Shown: piece by piece, positions 27,695-35,818 of the stretch
Layout of the letters: each line of letters begins with the position of its first letter
Position numbering within the stretch: the stretch's first letter is position 1
Assembly (NCBI RefSeq): GCF_017311575.1
Contig: NZ_JAFFQY010000061.1
Coordinates: forward strand, 1-64,000
Origin: Roseococcus thiosulfatophilus
GTDB taxonomy: Bacteria; Pseudomonadota; Alphaproteobacteria; Acetobacterales; Acetobacteraceae
Length of the DNA stretch: 64,000 nt
Direction of reading: 5' to 3'
Translations under genes and position numbers: made by a program
Notes under the pieces: generated by a model
The model's input: the letters and a program-made list of their open reading frames with translations, nothing else
Databases searched by the model: none
What the model was told of the DNA's origin: nothing

Positions 27695-27858
27695 CGCCGC
27701 GCCATCGCGGCCTTCACGATCGCCGCGCGCTGCGCCTCGGTGGCGGTGGACCAGGCCGCGATCTCCTCCAGCGTCCGCCCGCAGCCGCGGCAGATGCCCT
27801 GGGCGCCGACGCGGCATTCTCCGGTGCAGGGCGAGGGCGTGGCCATGGGGCGCTGCAT
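27655..27858 (-). CDS. DUF1289 small cysteine-rich protein
   Basis: A 67-residue protein with the DUF1289 motif: P-C-T-G-E-C-R-V at the start and G-I-C-R-G-C-G-R-T, then E-I-A-A-W. The four Cys suggest metal or Fe-S binding; family function is unknown to me. Starts at 27858 (M-Q-R-P) or 27846 are both possible. The last codons and stop lie within the fifth tandem repeat copy, so the C-terminal tail (K-G-S-P-E-R) may have been created by the repeat. Confidence 0.82.
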   Translation of the reverse strand: MQRPMATPSPCTGECRVGAQGICRGCGRTLEEIAAWSTATEAQRAAIVKAAMARRPAPDPRKGSPER

Positions 27859-27946
27859 GTGCCCTGCCAGGCGCCCCCTGTCCATGGCTTGCGTCCATCC
27901 GGGATGCACGGGATAGCTTGCGCGCCGTTTCAGACCGGAGAGTGGA

Positions 27947-29263
27947 ATGCCCCATTACGACATGATCTTGCGCGGCGGCCAGGCCGTCCTGCCCTGGGGC
28001 ATCGAGCCTTTGGACATCGGCGTGCGCGACGGGCGCATCGCCGCCATGGGCGATCTGCGCAAGGCCGAGGCGGATCAGGTCCTGGACTGCGCCCGCCTGC
28101 ACGTCCTGCCCGGGCTGATTGATGCCCATGTCCACCTGCGCGAGCCGGGCGATCCCAAGGTGGAAACCATCGCCACCGGCACCAAGGCCGCCGTGCTGGG
28201 CGGGCTGGCGGCGGTGTTCGACATGCCCAACACCGCGCCCTCCATCACCAACAGCGAACAGCTGGCCTGGAAGCGCGGCTATGTCGCCGAACAGGCCTGG
28301 TGCGACATGGGCCTCTATGTTGGCGCCTCGAAGAAGAACATCGCCGATCTCGCCGCACTGGAAACCGAAGACAATGTCTGCGCGGTGAAGGTCTTCGCCG
28401 GCTCCTCCACCGGCGACCTGCTGATCGAGGATGACGCGACGCTGGAGGCCGTGATGCGCTCCGGCCGCCGGCGCATCTGCTACCACTCCGAGGATGAGTA
28501 CCGGCTGCAGGAGCGCAAGAAGCTCTTCACCACGGGCATGCCCCACCGCAACCACATGGAATGGCGCGACGTGGAAACGGCCATGCTGGGCACGAAGCGC
28601 CTCATGGCGCTCGCCCGCAAGACCGGCCGTCCCGCCCATATCCTGCACGTCAGCAGCGCGGAGGAGCTGGAATACCTGGCCGGCTTCCGCGACCTCTGCA
28701 CCGTCGAGGTGCTGATGAACCACCTGACCCAGACCGACGAGGCCTATGACCGCCTCGGCGGCTACGCCGTGATGAACCCCCCCATCCGCGACCGCCGCCA
28801 CCTGGAGGCCGCCTGGGAGGCGGTCCGCAACGGCACCGTGGACGTGGTGGGCAGCGACCACGCGCCCCATTCCCGCGCCGCCAAGGAACGCCCCTGGCCC
28901 GACACCGCGGCCGGCCTGACCGGCGTGCAGACCATCGTCCCCGTGATGCTGGACCATGTGAGCCAGGGGCGCCTGAGCCTCATGCGGCTCGTGGACCTGA
29001 TGTGCGCGGGCCCGGCGCGCGTCTATGGCGCGGTGAACAAGGGGCGGCTCGCGGTCGGCTACGACGCCGACTTCACCCTGGTGGACATGGCCGCCAGCCG
29101 CGAGATCACCGAGGACTGGATCGCGAGCCCCTGCGGCTGGACGCCCTTCGCCGGCTATCGCTGCCAGGGCTGGCCGGTGGGCACCATCGTGCGCGGGAAT
29201 GTGGTGATGCGCGAGGGCGAGGTGCTGGGCAGCCCGGTCGGCAAGCCGGTGAGCTTCCGGTAG
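27947..29263 (+). CDS. pyrC: dihydroorotase (amidohydrolase family)
   Basis: 438-residue enzyme of de novo pyrimidine synthesis closing N-carbamoyl-aspartate to dihydroorotate. Metal ligands: His61 and His63 in D-A-H-V-H-L-R-E-P-G, a Lys in V-K-V-F-A-G that would be carboxylated, His residues in I-C-Y-H-S-E-D and I-L-H-V-S-S, and Asp in G-S-D-H-A-P-H. The class resembles hydantoinase-like dihydroorotases; other cyclic amidohydrolase substrates cannot be excluded. Followed by a repeat-rich gap. Confidence 0.88.
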   Translation: MPHYDMILRGGQAVLPWGIEPLDIGVRDGRIAAMGDLRKAEADQVLDCARLHVLPGLIDAHVHLREPGDPKVETIATGTKAAVLGGLAAVFDMPNTAPSITNSEQLAWKRGYVAEQAWCDMGLYVGASKKNIADLAALETEDNVCAVKVFAGSSTGDLLIEDDATLEAVMRSGRRRICYHSEDEYRLQERKKLFTTGMPHRNHMEWRDVETAMLGTKRLMALARKTGRPAHILHVSSAEELEYLAGFRDLCTVEVLMNHLTQTDEAYDRLGGYAVMNPPIRDRRHLEAAWEAVRNGTVDVVGSDHAPHSRAAKERPWPDTAAGLTGVQTIVPVMLDHVSQGRLSLMRLVDLMCAGPARVYGAVNKGRLAVGYDADFTLVDMAASREITEDWIASPCGWTPFAGYRCQGWPVGTIVRGNVVMREGEVLGSPVGKPVSFR

Positions 29264-29278
29264 TTTTTCGCCCTCGAT

Positions 29279-29372
29279 CGCCGGGCGCGCGCTCCGCGCG
29301 CTTGGCTTGCGCACCGCATCGGGGGCGCGGGAGGGCGGGTTGGTCTGGGCGCGCCGGCTGCCTTGCGGCCGG
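29279..29372 (+). repeat. 94-bp dispersed repeat, copy A
   Basis: Same element as 20043-20136 in the opposite orientation: block 29279-29312 identical over 34 bases, block 29338-29372 identical at 33 of 35, spacers of 25 bases in both. Weaker similarity (GGGCGGCC) seems to continue for about 20 bases. It lies downstream of the dihydroorotase gene; the internal stems could end transcription. Confidence 0.85.
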
Positions 29373-29414
29373 GTTCTCGTGGGGCGGCCTTTGTCCTGGC
29401 GGGTGGCGCCCGCC

Positions 29415-29456
29415 TAGAGCGTGCTGCGTTCACATGCGTTCACGCAGCCTGCTCTA
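29415..29456. repeat. TAGAGC-type inverted repeat, element 1
   Basis: Arms TAGAGC-GTGCTGCGT (29415-29429) and its near-complement ACGCAGCC-TGCTCTA (29442-29456), 13 of 15 pairing, with TGCGTTCAC repeated in the middle. Ends resemble the neighbouring element 2, so both appear to be members of a short dispersed alphaproteobacterial repeat family. Confidence 0.75.
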
Positions 29457-29466
29457 ACCTTTGTTG

Positions 29467-29516
29467 AGAGCGGGATTCAGCGTTCTCGGTGATTCCACCT
29501 CAACGCATCCCGCTCT
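29467..29516. repeat. TAGAGC-type inverted repeat, element 2
   Basis: Perfect 10-base arms AGAGCGGGAT (29467-29476) and ATCCCGCTCT (29507-29516) plus inner GCGTT/AACGC (29480-29484, 29502-29506). Its right end supplies the TAG stop codon of the small protein gene at 29515-29733 on the minus strand. Confidence 0.8.
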
Positions 29517-29733
29517 AGAGGTGCCGCCCGCGCTCCAGGATTTCGAGCGTGTATTCGCGGTAGGTCATGCCCAGTTCCTCGGCGCGGGCGAGGCGCCGCA
29601 GCGCGATCTCGGGCGGCGGCGTCTTCCAGGCGCGGCGGTGCGCGCGCCGCCAGGCCCATTGCCGCCATGAGGCGCCGCCGGGGTCCTCCTCCTCCAGCGG
29701 CGGGCCGCCATTGTGGCCGAGAGGGGCCGTCAC
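29515..29733 (-). CDS. small protein with L-G-H-N-G-G-P-P motif, unknown function
   Basis: A 72-residue protein from a GTG at 29733 that overlaps the GNAT stop (GTGA). The N-terminal G-H-N-G-G-P-P motif recurs in short alphaproteobacterial proteins of unknown function; the rest is basic (R-R-A-H-R-R-A-W-K), with a helix R-R-L-A-R-A-E-E-L-G-M-T-Y-R-E-Y-T-L-E-I-L. Third gene of an XRE-GNAT-small protein operon. Its stop lies in an inverted repeat. Confidence 0.72.
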   Translation of the reverse strand: MTAPLGHNGGPPLEEEDPGGASWRQWAWRRAHRRAWKTPPPEIALRRLARAEELGMTYREYTLEILERGRHL

Positions 29734-30251
29734 GCGAGGCGCTTGTACATGATGGCGGTGCCCTCCAGTCGGTCCTCCCGCGCCGCGCGCGCCCAGCCCG
29801 GAAGCACGCCCACCAGAACATACCCCAGCGATTCGTAGAGAGGCTGCGCCGCGCTGCCCGCCACGGTGTCGAGCGTGAGCAGGCTGCGCCCCTCGGCGCG
29901 GGCAATGGGCTCGACCGCCTCCATCAGCGCCCGGCCGAGCCCTTGGCGGCGGGAATCGGGGTGGACCAGCACCTTGCAGACCTCGGCGCGGTGGCGCTGG
30001 TTGGGCGGAGTGCCGAGGTCGAGCTGGGCGGTGCCCAGGATGCGCCCCGCGCGGCTTGCCACCAACAGCCGGCGTTCGCCCGCCGCCACGGCGGGCAGCA
30101 CCTTGGCGCGCCACCAATGGGCGGCATCCTCCGGGGCGAAGGGCAGGATGAACCCCACGCTGGCCCCGCCATGGACGCAGCCATGCAGGATGTCGGACAG
30201 GGCCGGCAGCGCGGCCTCGGCGGCGGGGGCGTCCAGTTCCTCGATGGTCAT
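29730..30251 (-). CDS. GNAT-family N-acetyltransferase
   Basis: 173-residue acetyltransferase with the acetyl-CoA loop R-R-Q-G-L-G-R-A-L (after V-L-V-H-P-D-S) and a P-L-Y-E-S-L-G-Y C-terminal motif. Start at 30251 overlaps the stop of the XRE-cupin gene by four bases, so the regulator and enzyme are co-transcribed. Acceptor substrate unknown. Confidence 0.87.
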   Translation of the reverse strand: MTIEELDAPAAEAALPALSDILHGCVHGGASVGFILPFAPEDAAHWWRAKVLPAVAAGERRLLVASRAGRILGTAQLDLGTPPNQRHRAEVCKVLVHPDSRRQGLGRALMEAVEPIARAEGRSLLTLDTVAGSAAQPLYESLGYVLVGVLPGWARAAREDRLEGTAIMYKRLA

Positions 30252-30823
30252 GGCGCCGCGATCACGATCATGTAGGCGGCCCCATCGCGCCCCGCCGCCA
30301 GCCGGGTGGGTCCGGTGAGGATGAGGCGCAGGCAATCCCCCGGTGCCAGGTCCCAGCCCTGTGCCTCATGCTCGAAGCGCAGCGCGCCGGTGGTGAGGAG
30401 CAGGTGCTGTTCCATCCGCGGCACAGGCGGGGCCGGATAGGCGATGACCGCCCCCGCAGGCAATTCGCCCAGCACCATCTCCATCCGCAGCCCCGCCCCG
30501 GGGGGCGAGGCGGCGCGGCGGCGGAAGCCCGTCTCCGGGTCGGTCCAGCGGGGCTGGTCGGCGAGGCGCACCAGGGCGGGGGCGGCGCCCTCGGCCTCGG
30601 CCATCAGGCGCGACAGGGTCCAGCCATGCACGGCGCAAAGCCGGCCCAGCATGGCGGCGGTGGGGCTGGTTTGGCCACGTTCGAGGCGGGAGAGGGTGGC
30701 GCGGGAAATGCCGCTGCGCTGGGCCAGTTCCTCCAGCGACAGGCCGGATTCGGCGCGCAGCGCGGCCAGGCGCGCGGCGATGCGGCGTTCAAGCGGGTCA
30801 TCCAGCAAAGCGGCTTCTTGCAT
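30248..30823 (-). CDS. XRE-family regulator with C-terminal cupin domain
   Basis: 191-residue regulator: HTH at about residues 18-70 (L-S-L-E-E-L-A-Q-R-S-G-I-S-R-A-T-L-S-R-L-E-R-G), cupin domain from about 105 to the end (R-M-E-Q-H-L-L-L-T-T-G, W-D-L-A-P-G-D). Such proteins bind small ligands through the cupin. It starts at 30823, right next to a perfect palindrome, and drives the GNAT-small protein operon; autorepression is likely. Confidence 0.88.
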   Translation of the reverse strand: MQEAALLDDPLERRIAARLAALRAESGLSLEELAQRSGISRATLSRLERGQTSPTAAMLGRLCAVHGWTLSRLMAEAEGAAPALVRLADQPRWTDPETGFRRRAASPPGAGLRMEMVLGELPAGAVIAYPAPPVPRMEQHLLLTTGALRFEHEAQGWDLAPGDCLRLILTGPTRLAAGRDGAAYMIVIAAP

Positions 30824-30840
30824 GTGAGAAAATTTCTCAC
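30824..30840. promoter_or_regulatory. palindromic operator of the XRE-cupin operon
   Basis: GTGAGAAA-A-TTTCTCAC: perfect 8-bp arms around one base, immediately before the regulator start codon. AT-rich against a GC-rich background. Position and symmetry fit binding of the dimeric XRE regulator to its own promoter or leader. Confidence 0.75.
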
Positions 30841-30866
30841 CAGCAAGATGTCGCGTCAAGCACGCA

Positions 30867-31265
30867 TCAAAACAGGCCGGGCCAGCGCGAAGTTCGGTCC
30901 GCCTCCTGGGCCGGGGTCAGCCCGGTCGGGCCATCCACCACGCCGCGCGGGCCGGTGGAGAGCGGCGGGCCCAGCATGGGCGGACGGGTCACCCAGCAAT
31001 CCGTCTGGCCCAGGCTGCGCGTGCAATAGGGGGCGTTGCCGGGCGCGGGTTCGGGGGCGGCGCAATAGCTCATGCCGCGGTCGAGCCGGACGATGGAGCA
31101 GTCCCGGCCGGTGACGGCGCTCACCAGCAAATCCGGCGGCGCGCGGCCGGTCAGAGGCAGGGAGACGACGGTCGCGGCCCCCAGCCCGACCAGGGAGGGG
31201 CCGTCGCAGGCGGGCAGCGCCAGGGCCAGCAGCAGGGGGAGGAAAGGCCGGGGAAAGGAGGGCAT
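30867..31265 (-). CDS. putative lipoprotein, unknown function
   Basis: 132-residue protein beginning with a lipoprotein signal (hydrophobic residues 8-18, lipobox L-P-A-C with Cys20). The mature part holds further Cys (G-R-D-C, S-Y-C, P-Y-C, T-D-C), which could form disulfides in the periplasm. No family recognised. Divergent from the yfgM-bamB-der operon. Confidence 0.72.
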   Translation of the reverse strand: MPSFPRPFLPLLLALALPACDGPSLVGLGAATVVSLPLTGRAPPDLLVSAVTGRDCSIVRLDRGMSYCAAPEPAPGNAPYCTRSLGQTDCWVTRPPMLGPPLSTGPRGVVDGPTGLTPAQEADRTSRWPGLF

Positions 31266-31358
31266 GCCCCCTTCCAGCACGGCCAGCCTTAACGCAAGGC
31301 GAAGCGCAAGCTATACCCCCTCCTCCCACGCGGCCCACATCCGGAAAAGCCCAGAGCC

Positions 31359-32009
31359 TTGCCCGATCTTGTTGACGAAGTTGATGAGGAACTGCGCGCC
31401 GAACGCGCCAAGCGGCTGGCCATGCGCTATGGCAGCCTGCTGGCCGGGGCGCTGCTGCTGGTGCTGGCGGGCGTGGCCGGCTGGCAGGGCTGGCGCTGGT
31501 ATGAGAACCGCCAGGCCGGCCAGGCCGCCGCGCAATTCCTGACCGTGGCGCAGCAGGCCGCGGCCGAGGGCGCGGACATGCGCGCCGCCGCCGAACGCTT
31601 CAATGCCATCGCCGCGGAGGCCCCCCCCGGCTATCGCACCCTGGCCCGGCTGCGCGCCGCCGCCCTGCTGGCCGAGACGGGCCAGCAGGGCGAGGCCCTG
31701 GCCGCCTACAACGCCCTGGCGGGCGATGGCGGGGTGGACAGCCTCTACCGTGACCTCGCCACCGTGCTGTGGGGCCTGCACGCGGTGGACGTGGCGGATG
31801 CGGGCGAGATCACGGCCCGCCTCACCCCGCTGGCGGGCGATGCCGCGCCCTGGCGTGCCTCCGCGCGGGAGGTGCTGGCGCTGGTTGCCCTCCGCGCCGG
31901 CCGTAATGCCGAGGCGCGGGGACATCTTCAGGCCCTGCTGGCCGATGCGGCGACGCCGCCCGGGATCCGGGAACGCGCGAACCGCCTGATGCAAGGAATG
32001 GGAAGCTGA
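31359..32009 (+). CDS. yfgM: YfgM-like tetratricopeptide protein, TTG start
   Basis: 216-residue ancillary protein of the envelope: a cytoplasmic N-terminus (V-D-E-V-D-E-E-L-R-A-E-R-A), one membrane segment (about residues 26-44), and a periplasmic TPR-like domain (L-A-E-T-G-Q-Q-G-E-A-L-A-A-Y). The conserved V-D-E-V-D-E-E-L start places initiation at TTG 31359, since no ATG or GTG precedes it appropriately. In E. coli YfgM interacts with the Sec translocon and periplasmic chaperones. Its stop overlaps the bamB start by one base. Confidence 0.85.
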   Translation: MPDLVDEVDEELRAERAKRLAMRYGSLLAGALLLVLAGVAGWQGWRWYENRQAGQAAAQFLTVAQQAAAEGADMRAAAERFNAIAAEAPPGYRTLARLRAAALLAETGQQGEALAAYNALAGDGGVDSLYRDLATVLWGLHAVDVADAGEITARLTPLAGDAAPWRASAREVLALVALRAGRNAEARGHLQALLADAATPPGIRERANRLMQGMGS

Positions 32010-33394
32010 TGGACAAGCCCGTGAATGCCGCCCCCCAGGGTGGCCGCGTTTGGGGCCGCCGCGCCGCCCTGATGGGCGCCGCCGCGCTGGTCGCCGGCTG
32101 CGACACCATCACCGACGCGACCGACCGGCTGCTCGGCACCCGCAAGGAGCCGCTGCCCGGCACCCGCGCGCCCGTGCTCTCGGCCCAGCGCACGCTGGGG
32201 GTGGATGCCTCGGCCCAGGCCCGGCCCTTCGCCCTGCCCCCGCCGGTGGTCAACACCGCCTGGGCCACGCCCGGCGGCACCGCCAACCACGCGCCGGGGC
32301 ACCTCGCCCTGGCCCGCCCGCTGGGCGAGGTCTGGCGCAGCTCCATCGGCACCGGCACCGGCTATCGCCAGCGCATGACCGCGCCGCCCCTGGTCGAGGG
32401 CGAGACGGTCTATGCCATGGACGCCATGGGGCGTGTCTCCGCGCTGGACATCGCGCGCGGCAGCCGCCGCTGGCAGCGCGACACACGCCCCGAGGATTCG
32501 CGCGGCGGCGCGCTGGGTGGCGCCATGGCGCTGCACGAAGGCAGCCTCTACGTCGTGACCGGCCTCGCGGAGGTCATGGCGCTGGACCCCGCCACGGGCG
32601 CCATCCGCTGGCGCGCGCCCATGCCCTCCGCCGCGCGCGGCGGCATCGCGGTGGCGGGCGGGCGCATCCTGGTGCCCAATGTGGAAAACCACGTGCTCGC
32701 CTTCTCGACCGAGGATGGCAGCCGGGCCTGGTCCTTCCGCGGCATCCCCGTGCAGGCCCTGATGCTGGGTCAGCCCAGCCCCGCCATCGAGGGAGACCTC
32801 GCGGTGGTGGGCCTGGCCTCGGGCGAGATCGTGGCGCTGCGCGTGGCCGATGGCCGCACCGTCTGGACCGAGAGCCTGGGCATGGCGCGTTCCGGCGCCC
32901 CCTCGCTTTCCGACATCAGCGCCATCACGGCCATGCCCGTCATTGACCGCGGGCGGGTGCACGTCACCAGCGTGGGCGGCACCAGCGCCTCGCTCGACCT
33001 GCGCTCCGGAAGGCGCGTGTGGGAGCGCGACGTGGGCGGCCCGGTGACGGTGGCGGCGGCCGGCGACTGGGTGTGGCTGCTCTCCCGCGAGGCCGAGCTG
33101 CTCTGCATGGGGCGCGAGGATGGGCGCATCCGCTGGATCACCTCCCTCCCCGCCTTCGGCGACCCCGACCGGCGGCGCGACCCCATCCTCTACGGCCCGC
33201 CGGTGATCGGCGGGGCCCGCCTGCTGCTGACCAGCAGCACCGGCCAGGCCATCGAGGTGGACGCGGATTCGGGTGAGATCCTCGCGCGCTCCCGCCTGCC
33301 CTCGGGCTGCACCCTCCAGCCGGCGCTGGCGCTGGAAGGCGCCTATCTGCTGGTGGACAGCGGCAGCGTCGTCGCCCTGCGCGGCGTGGGATGA
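32009..33394 (+). CDS. bamB: outer-membrane assembly lipoprotein BamB-like beta-propeller
   Basis: 461-residue lipoprotein: lipobox L-V-A-G-C with Cys31, then an eight-bladed PQQ-like propeller with repeated A-L-D-x-A-x-G-x-x-x-W blade motifs (S-A-L-D-I-A-R-G-S-R-R-W, A-L-D-P-A-T-G-A-I-R-W, S-L-D-L-R-S-G-R-R-V-W). It is part of the BAM complex that inserts outer-membrane beta-barrels. Coupled to yfgM upstream and der downstream (ATGA overlap at 33391). Confidence 0.9.
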   Translation: MDKPVNAAPQGGRVWGRRAALMGAAALVAGCDTITDATDRLLGTRKEPLPGTRAPVLSAQRTLGVDASAQARPFALPPPVVNTAWATPGGTANHAPGHLALARPLGEVWRSSIGTGTGYRQRMTAPPLVEGETVYAMDAMGRVSALDIARGSRRWQRDTRPEDSRGGALGGAMALHEGSLYVVTGLAEVMALDPATGAIRWRAPMPSAARGGIAVAGGRILVPNVENHVLAFSTEDGSRAWSFRGIPVQALMLGQPSPAIEGDLAVVGLASGEIVALRVADGRTVWTESLGMARSGAPSLSDISAITAMPVIDRGRVHVTSVGGTSASLDLRSGRRVWERDVGGPVTVAAAGDWVWLLSREAELLCMGREDGRIRWITSLPAFGDPDRRRDPILYGPPVIGGARLLLTSSTGQAIEVDADSGEILARSRLPSGCTLQPALALEGAYLLVDSGSVVALRGVG

Positions 33395-34752
33395 GCACGG
33401 CCGAAGCCGGCGGGCTGCCCGTCGTCGCGATCCTGGGCCGCCCGAATGTCGGGAAGTCCTCCCTGTTCAACCGGCTGGTCGGGCGGCGCATCGCCATCGT
33501 GGACGACACGCCCGGCGTCACGCGCGACCGCAAGGAAGCCGAGACGATGATCGCCGGCCGCGACGTCATGCTGGTGGACACGGCGGGGCTGGAGGAAGCG
33601 GCGCCCGAGACGCTGTTCGGCCGCATGCGGGCGAGCAGCGAGGCGGCGCTGGAGATGGCCGACGTCGCCATCTTCGTGGTGGACGTCCGCGCCGGCATCA
33701 CGGCGGCCGACCGCGCCTTCGCCAACTGGCTGCGCCGCGCCCGCCGCCCCGTGATCCTGGTGGCCAACAAGGCCGAGGGGCGCGGCGGCGCCTCCGCCGC
33801 CATGGAGGCCTATGAGCTGGGCCTGGGCGACCCCATCGCCGTCTCGGCCGAGCATGGCGAGGGCATCGGCACCCTCATGGACGAGATCGCGGAGCACCTG
33901 CCCGCGCCGCCCGAGGACGCCGCGCAGGACGATGACAATCGCCCGCTGCGCCTGGCCATCCTGGGCCGGCCGAACGCCGGCAAGTCCACTTTGCTGAACA
34001 CGCTGATCGGCGAGGAGCGCATGATCACGGGGCCGGAGCCAGGCCTGACGCGCGACGCCATCGCCTCCGAGTTCGAGGATGAGGTCGGGCGCATCCGGGT
34101 GGTGGACACGGCGGGCATGCGCAAGCGCGCCCGCATCACCCACCGGCTGGAGGAGATGAGCGTCGCGGCCTCCATCAACGCGCTGCGCGAGGCGGAGGTG
34201 GTGGTGCTGGTCCTCGACGCCCTGCTGGGGCTGGAGGAGCAGGATATCCGCATCGCGCGCCTGGCGGAGCGCGAGGGCCGCGCCGTGGTCATCGCGCTGA
34301 ACAAGTGGGATGCGGTGGAGGACCGTGCGGCGGCGCGCGGCCGCGTGGCGGACACGCTGGAGACCTCGCTGAACCAGCTGCGCGGCATCGAGGTCGTGAC
34401 CATGTCCGCCGCCACGGGCGCGGGCGTGGACAAGCTGATGCCCGCGGTGCGCCGCACCCATGAACGCTGGAACCGCCGCATCGGCACGGGCGCCCTGAAC
34501 CGCTGGTTCGAGCACATGTTGGAGAAGCACCAGCCGCCGCTGGTGGATGGGCGGCGCCTCAAGCTCCGCTACGCCACCATGCCGAAGGCACGGCCGCCCA
34601 CCATCGTCATCTTCGGCACGCGGGCCGAGCAATTGCCGCTGGAATACCAGCGCTACCTGCTGAACGGCTTCCGTGCGGAATTCGACATGCCGGGCGTGCC
34701 CATCCGGCTGCAACTGCGCGGAACCGAGAACCCCTACGCCGAGGCGGAGTAG
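33391..34752 (+). CDS. der: ribosome biogenesis GTPase Der (EngA)
   Basis: 453-residue double GTPase required for 50S assembly. First G domain has G-R-P-N-V-G-K-S-S and V-D-T-A-G-L, second has G-R-P-N-A-G-K-S-T, V-D-T-A-G-M and N-K-W-D; a KH-like domain closes the protein (from about 350). Order yfgM-bamB-der is the one found in E. coli. Confidence 0.97.
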   Translation: MSTAEAGGLPVVAILGRPNVGKSSLFNRLVGRRIAIVDDTPGVTRDRKEAETMIAGRDVMLVDTAGLEEAAPETLFGRMRASSEAALEMADVAIFVVDVRAGITAADRAFANWLRRARRPVILVANKAEGRGGASAAMEAYELGLGDPIAVSAEHGEGIGTLMDEIAEHLPAPPEDAAQDDDNRPLRLAILGRPNAGKSTLLNTLIGEERMITGPEPGLTRDAIASEFEDEVGRIRVVDTAGMRKRARITHRLEEMSVAASINALREAEVVVLVLDALLGLEEQDIRIARLAEREGRAVVIALNKWDAVEDRAAARGRVADTLETSLNQLRGIEVVTMSAATGAGVDKLMPAVRRTHERWNRRIGTGALNRWFEHMLEKHQPPLVDGRRLKLRYATMPKARPPTIVIFGTRAEQLPLEYQRYLLNGFRAEFDMPGVPIRLQLRGTENPYAEAE

Positions 34753-34867
34753 GTCGCAGCGACCATGGCCGGTCCCGCCCGGGAAGATGGCTGGGTTTCG
34801 CACAACGCCGAAGCGTTCCCGCGCCCTTCCGGTGCAGGCTTGTCGCCCGCGCCGAGGAGACGCCGCC

Positions 34868-35683
34868 ATGTCCGCCGCCTATGAGGCCTTCCACGCCCTG
34901 CACCAGGGCCCCTGCTTCGTCATGCCCAACCCCTGGGATGGCGCATCCGCGGTGCTGCTGGCGCGGGAGGGGTTTGCCGCACTCGCTTCCACCTCTCTCG
35001 GCATCGCCTTCGCGGCCGGGCTGCCGGACGCGCGGGCGGCCATCAGCCGTGAGGCCGCCATCGCCAATGCGGCGCTGATCGCGCGCCTGACCGGCCTGCC
35101 GGTGAATGGCGACCTGGAGGATGGCTTCGGCCCCGCGCCCGAGGATGTCGTGGCGACGGTGGAAGCGGCCATCGCCGCCGGCCTGGCGGGGCTGGGCATC
35201 GAGGATATCACCGCCGACCCCGCCCGCCCGATCCATGATTTCGACCACGCGGTGGCGCGCATCGCCGCCGCGGCGAAGGCCGCGCGCGGGCGCATCGTGC
35301 TGACCGCGCGCTGCGACAATTTCCTGCACGGGCGGCCCGACCTGGACGACACCATCCGCCGCCTGGTCGCCTTCGCCGAGGTGGGGGCGGATGTGCTCTA
35401 TGCCCCCGGCCTTCCCGACATGGACAGCATCCGCGCCGTGGTCCGCGCCGTGGCGCCGCGCCCGGTGAACGTGGTGTTCGGGCCGCGCTCCGGCCCCGTG
35501 CCGCTGGAGGAACTGGCGGCGGCGGGCGTGCGGCGCGTCTCGCTCGGCGGCGCGCTCTACCGCCACGCCATGGGGGCGCTGGTGGGGGCGGCGCGCGAAC
35601 TCCGCGCCGGCCGCTTCGCCTTCATGCGGGGCGCGGTGACGACGCCCGAGGTCACGGCGCTGCTACCAACCGCGAAAGGCTGA
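34868..35683 (+). CDS. isocitrate lyase / PEP mutase superfamily protein
   Basis: 271-residue barrel with N-P-W-D-G-A-S-A, S-T-S-L-G-I-A-F, N-G-D-L-E-D-G-F-G and T-A-R-C-D-N-F, the pattern of the small PEP-mutase-like subgroup. The essential Cys motif K-K-C-G-H of isocitrate lyase is absent, though a T-A-R-C is present. Possible oxaloacetate- or 2-methylisocitrate-type lyase; not assignable. GAGGAG precedes the ATG. Confidence 0.82.
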   Translation: MSAAYEAFHALHQGPCFVMPNPWDGASAVLLAREGFAALASTSLGIAFAAGLPDARAAISREAAIANAALIARLTGLPVNGDLEDGFGPAPEDVVATVEAAIAAGLAGLGIEDITADPARPIHDFDHAVARIAAAAKAARGRIVLTARCDNFLHGRPDLDDTIRRLVAFAEVGADVLYAPGLPDMDSIRAVVRAVAPRPVNVVFGPRSGPVPLEELAAAGVRRVSLGGALYRHAMGALVGAARELRAGRFAFMRGAVTTPEVTALLPTAKG

Positions 35684-35818
35684 AATTCCGCCGCGCCCCC
35701 TTGGAGAACGCGGCCCCTGCCCGCACAATCCGCGCCGACAGAGTAGCGGCGGCGCGCGGTGCGCCGCCCACCGGGCTGCGGCGTGCCTCGCGCCCGGGGC
35801 TTGAGGGCAGGAAAGCGG

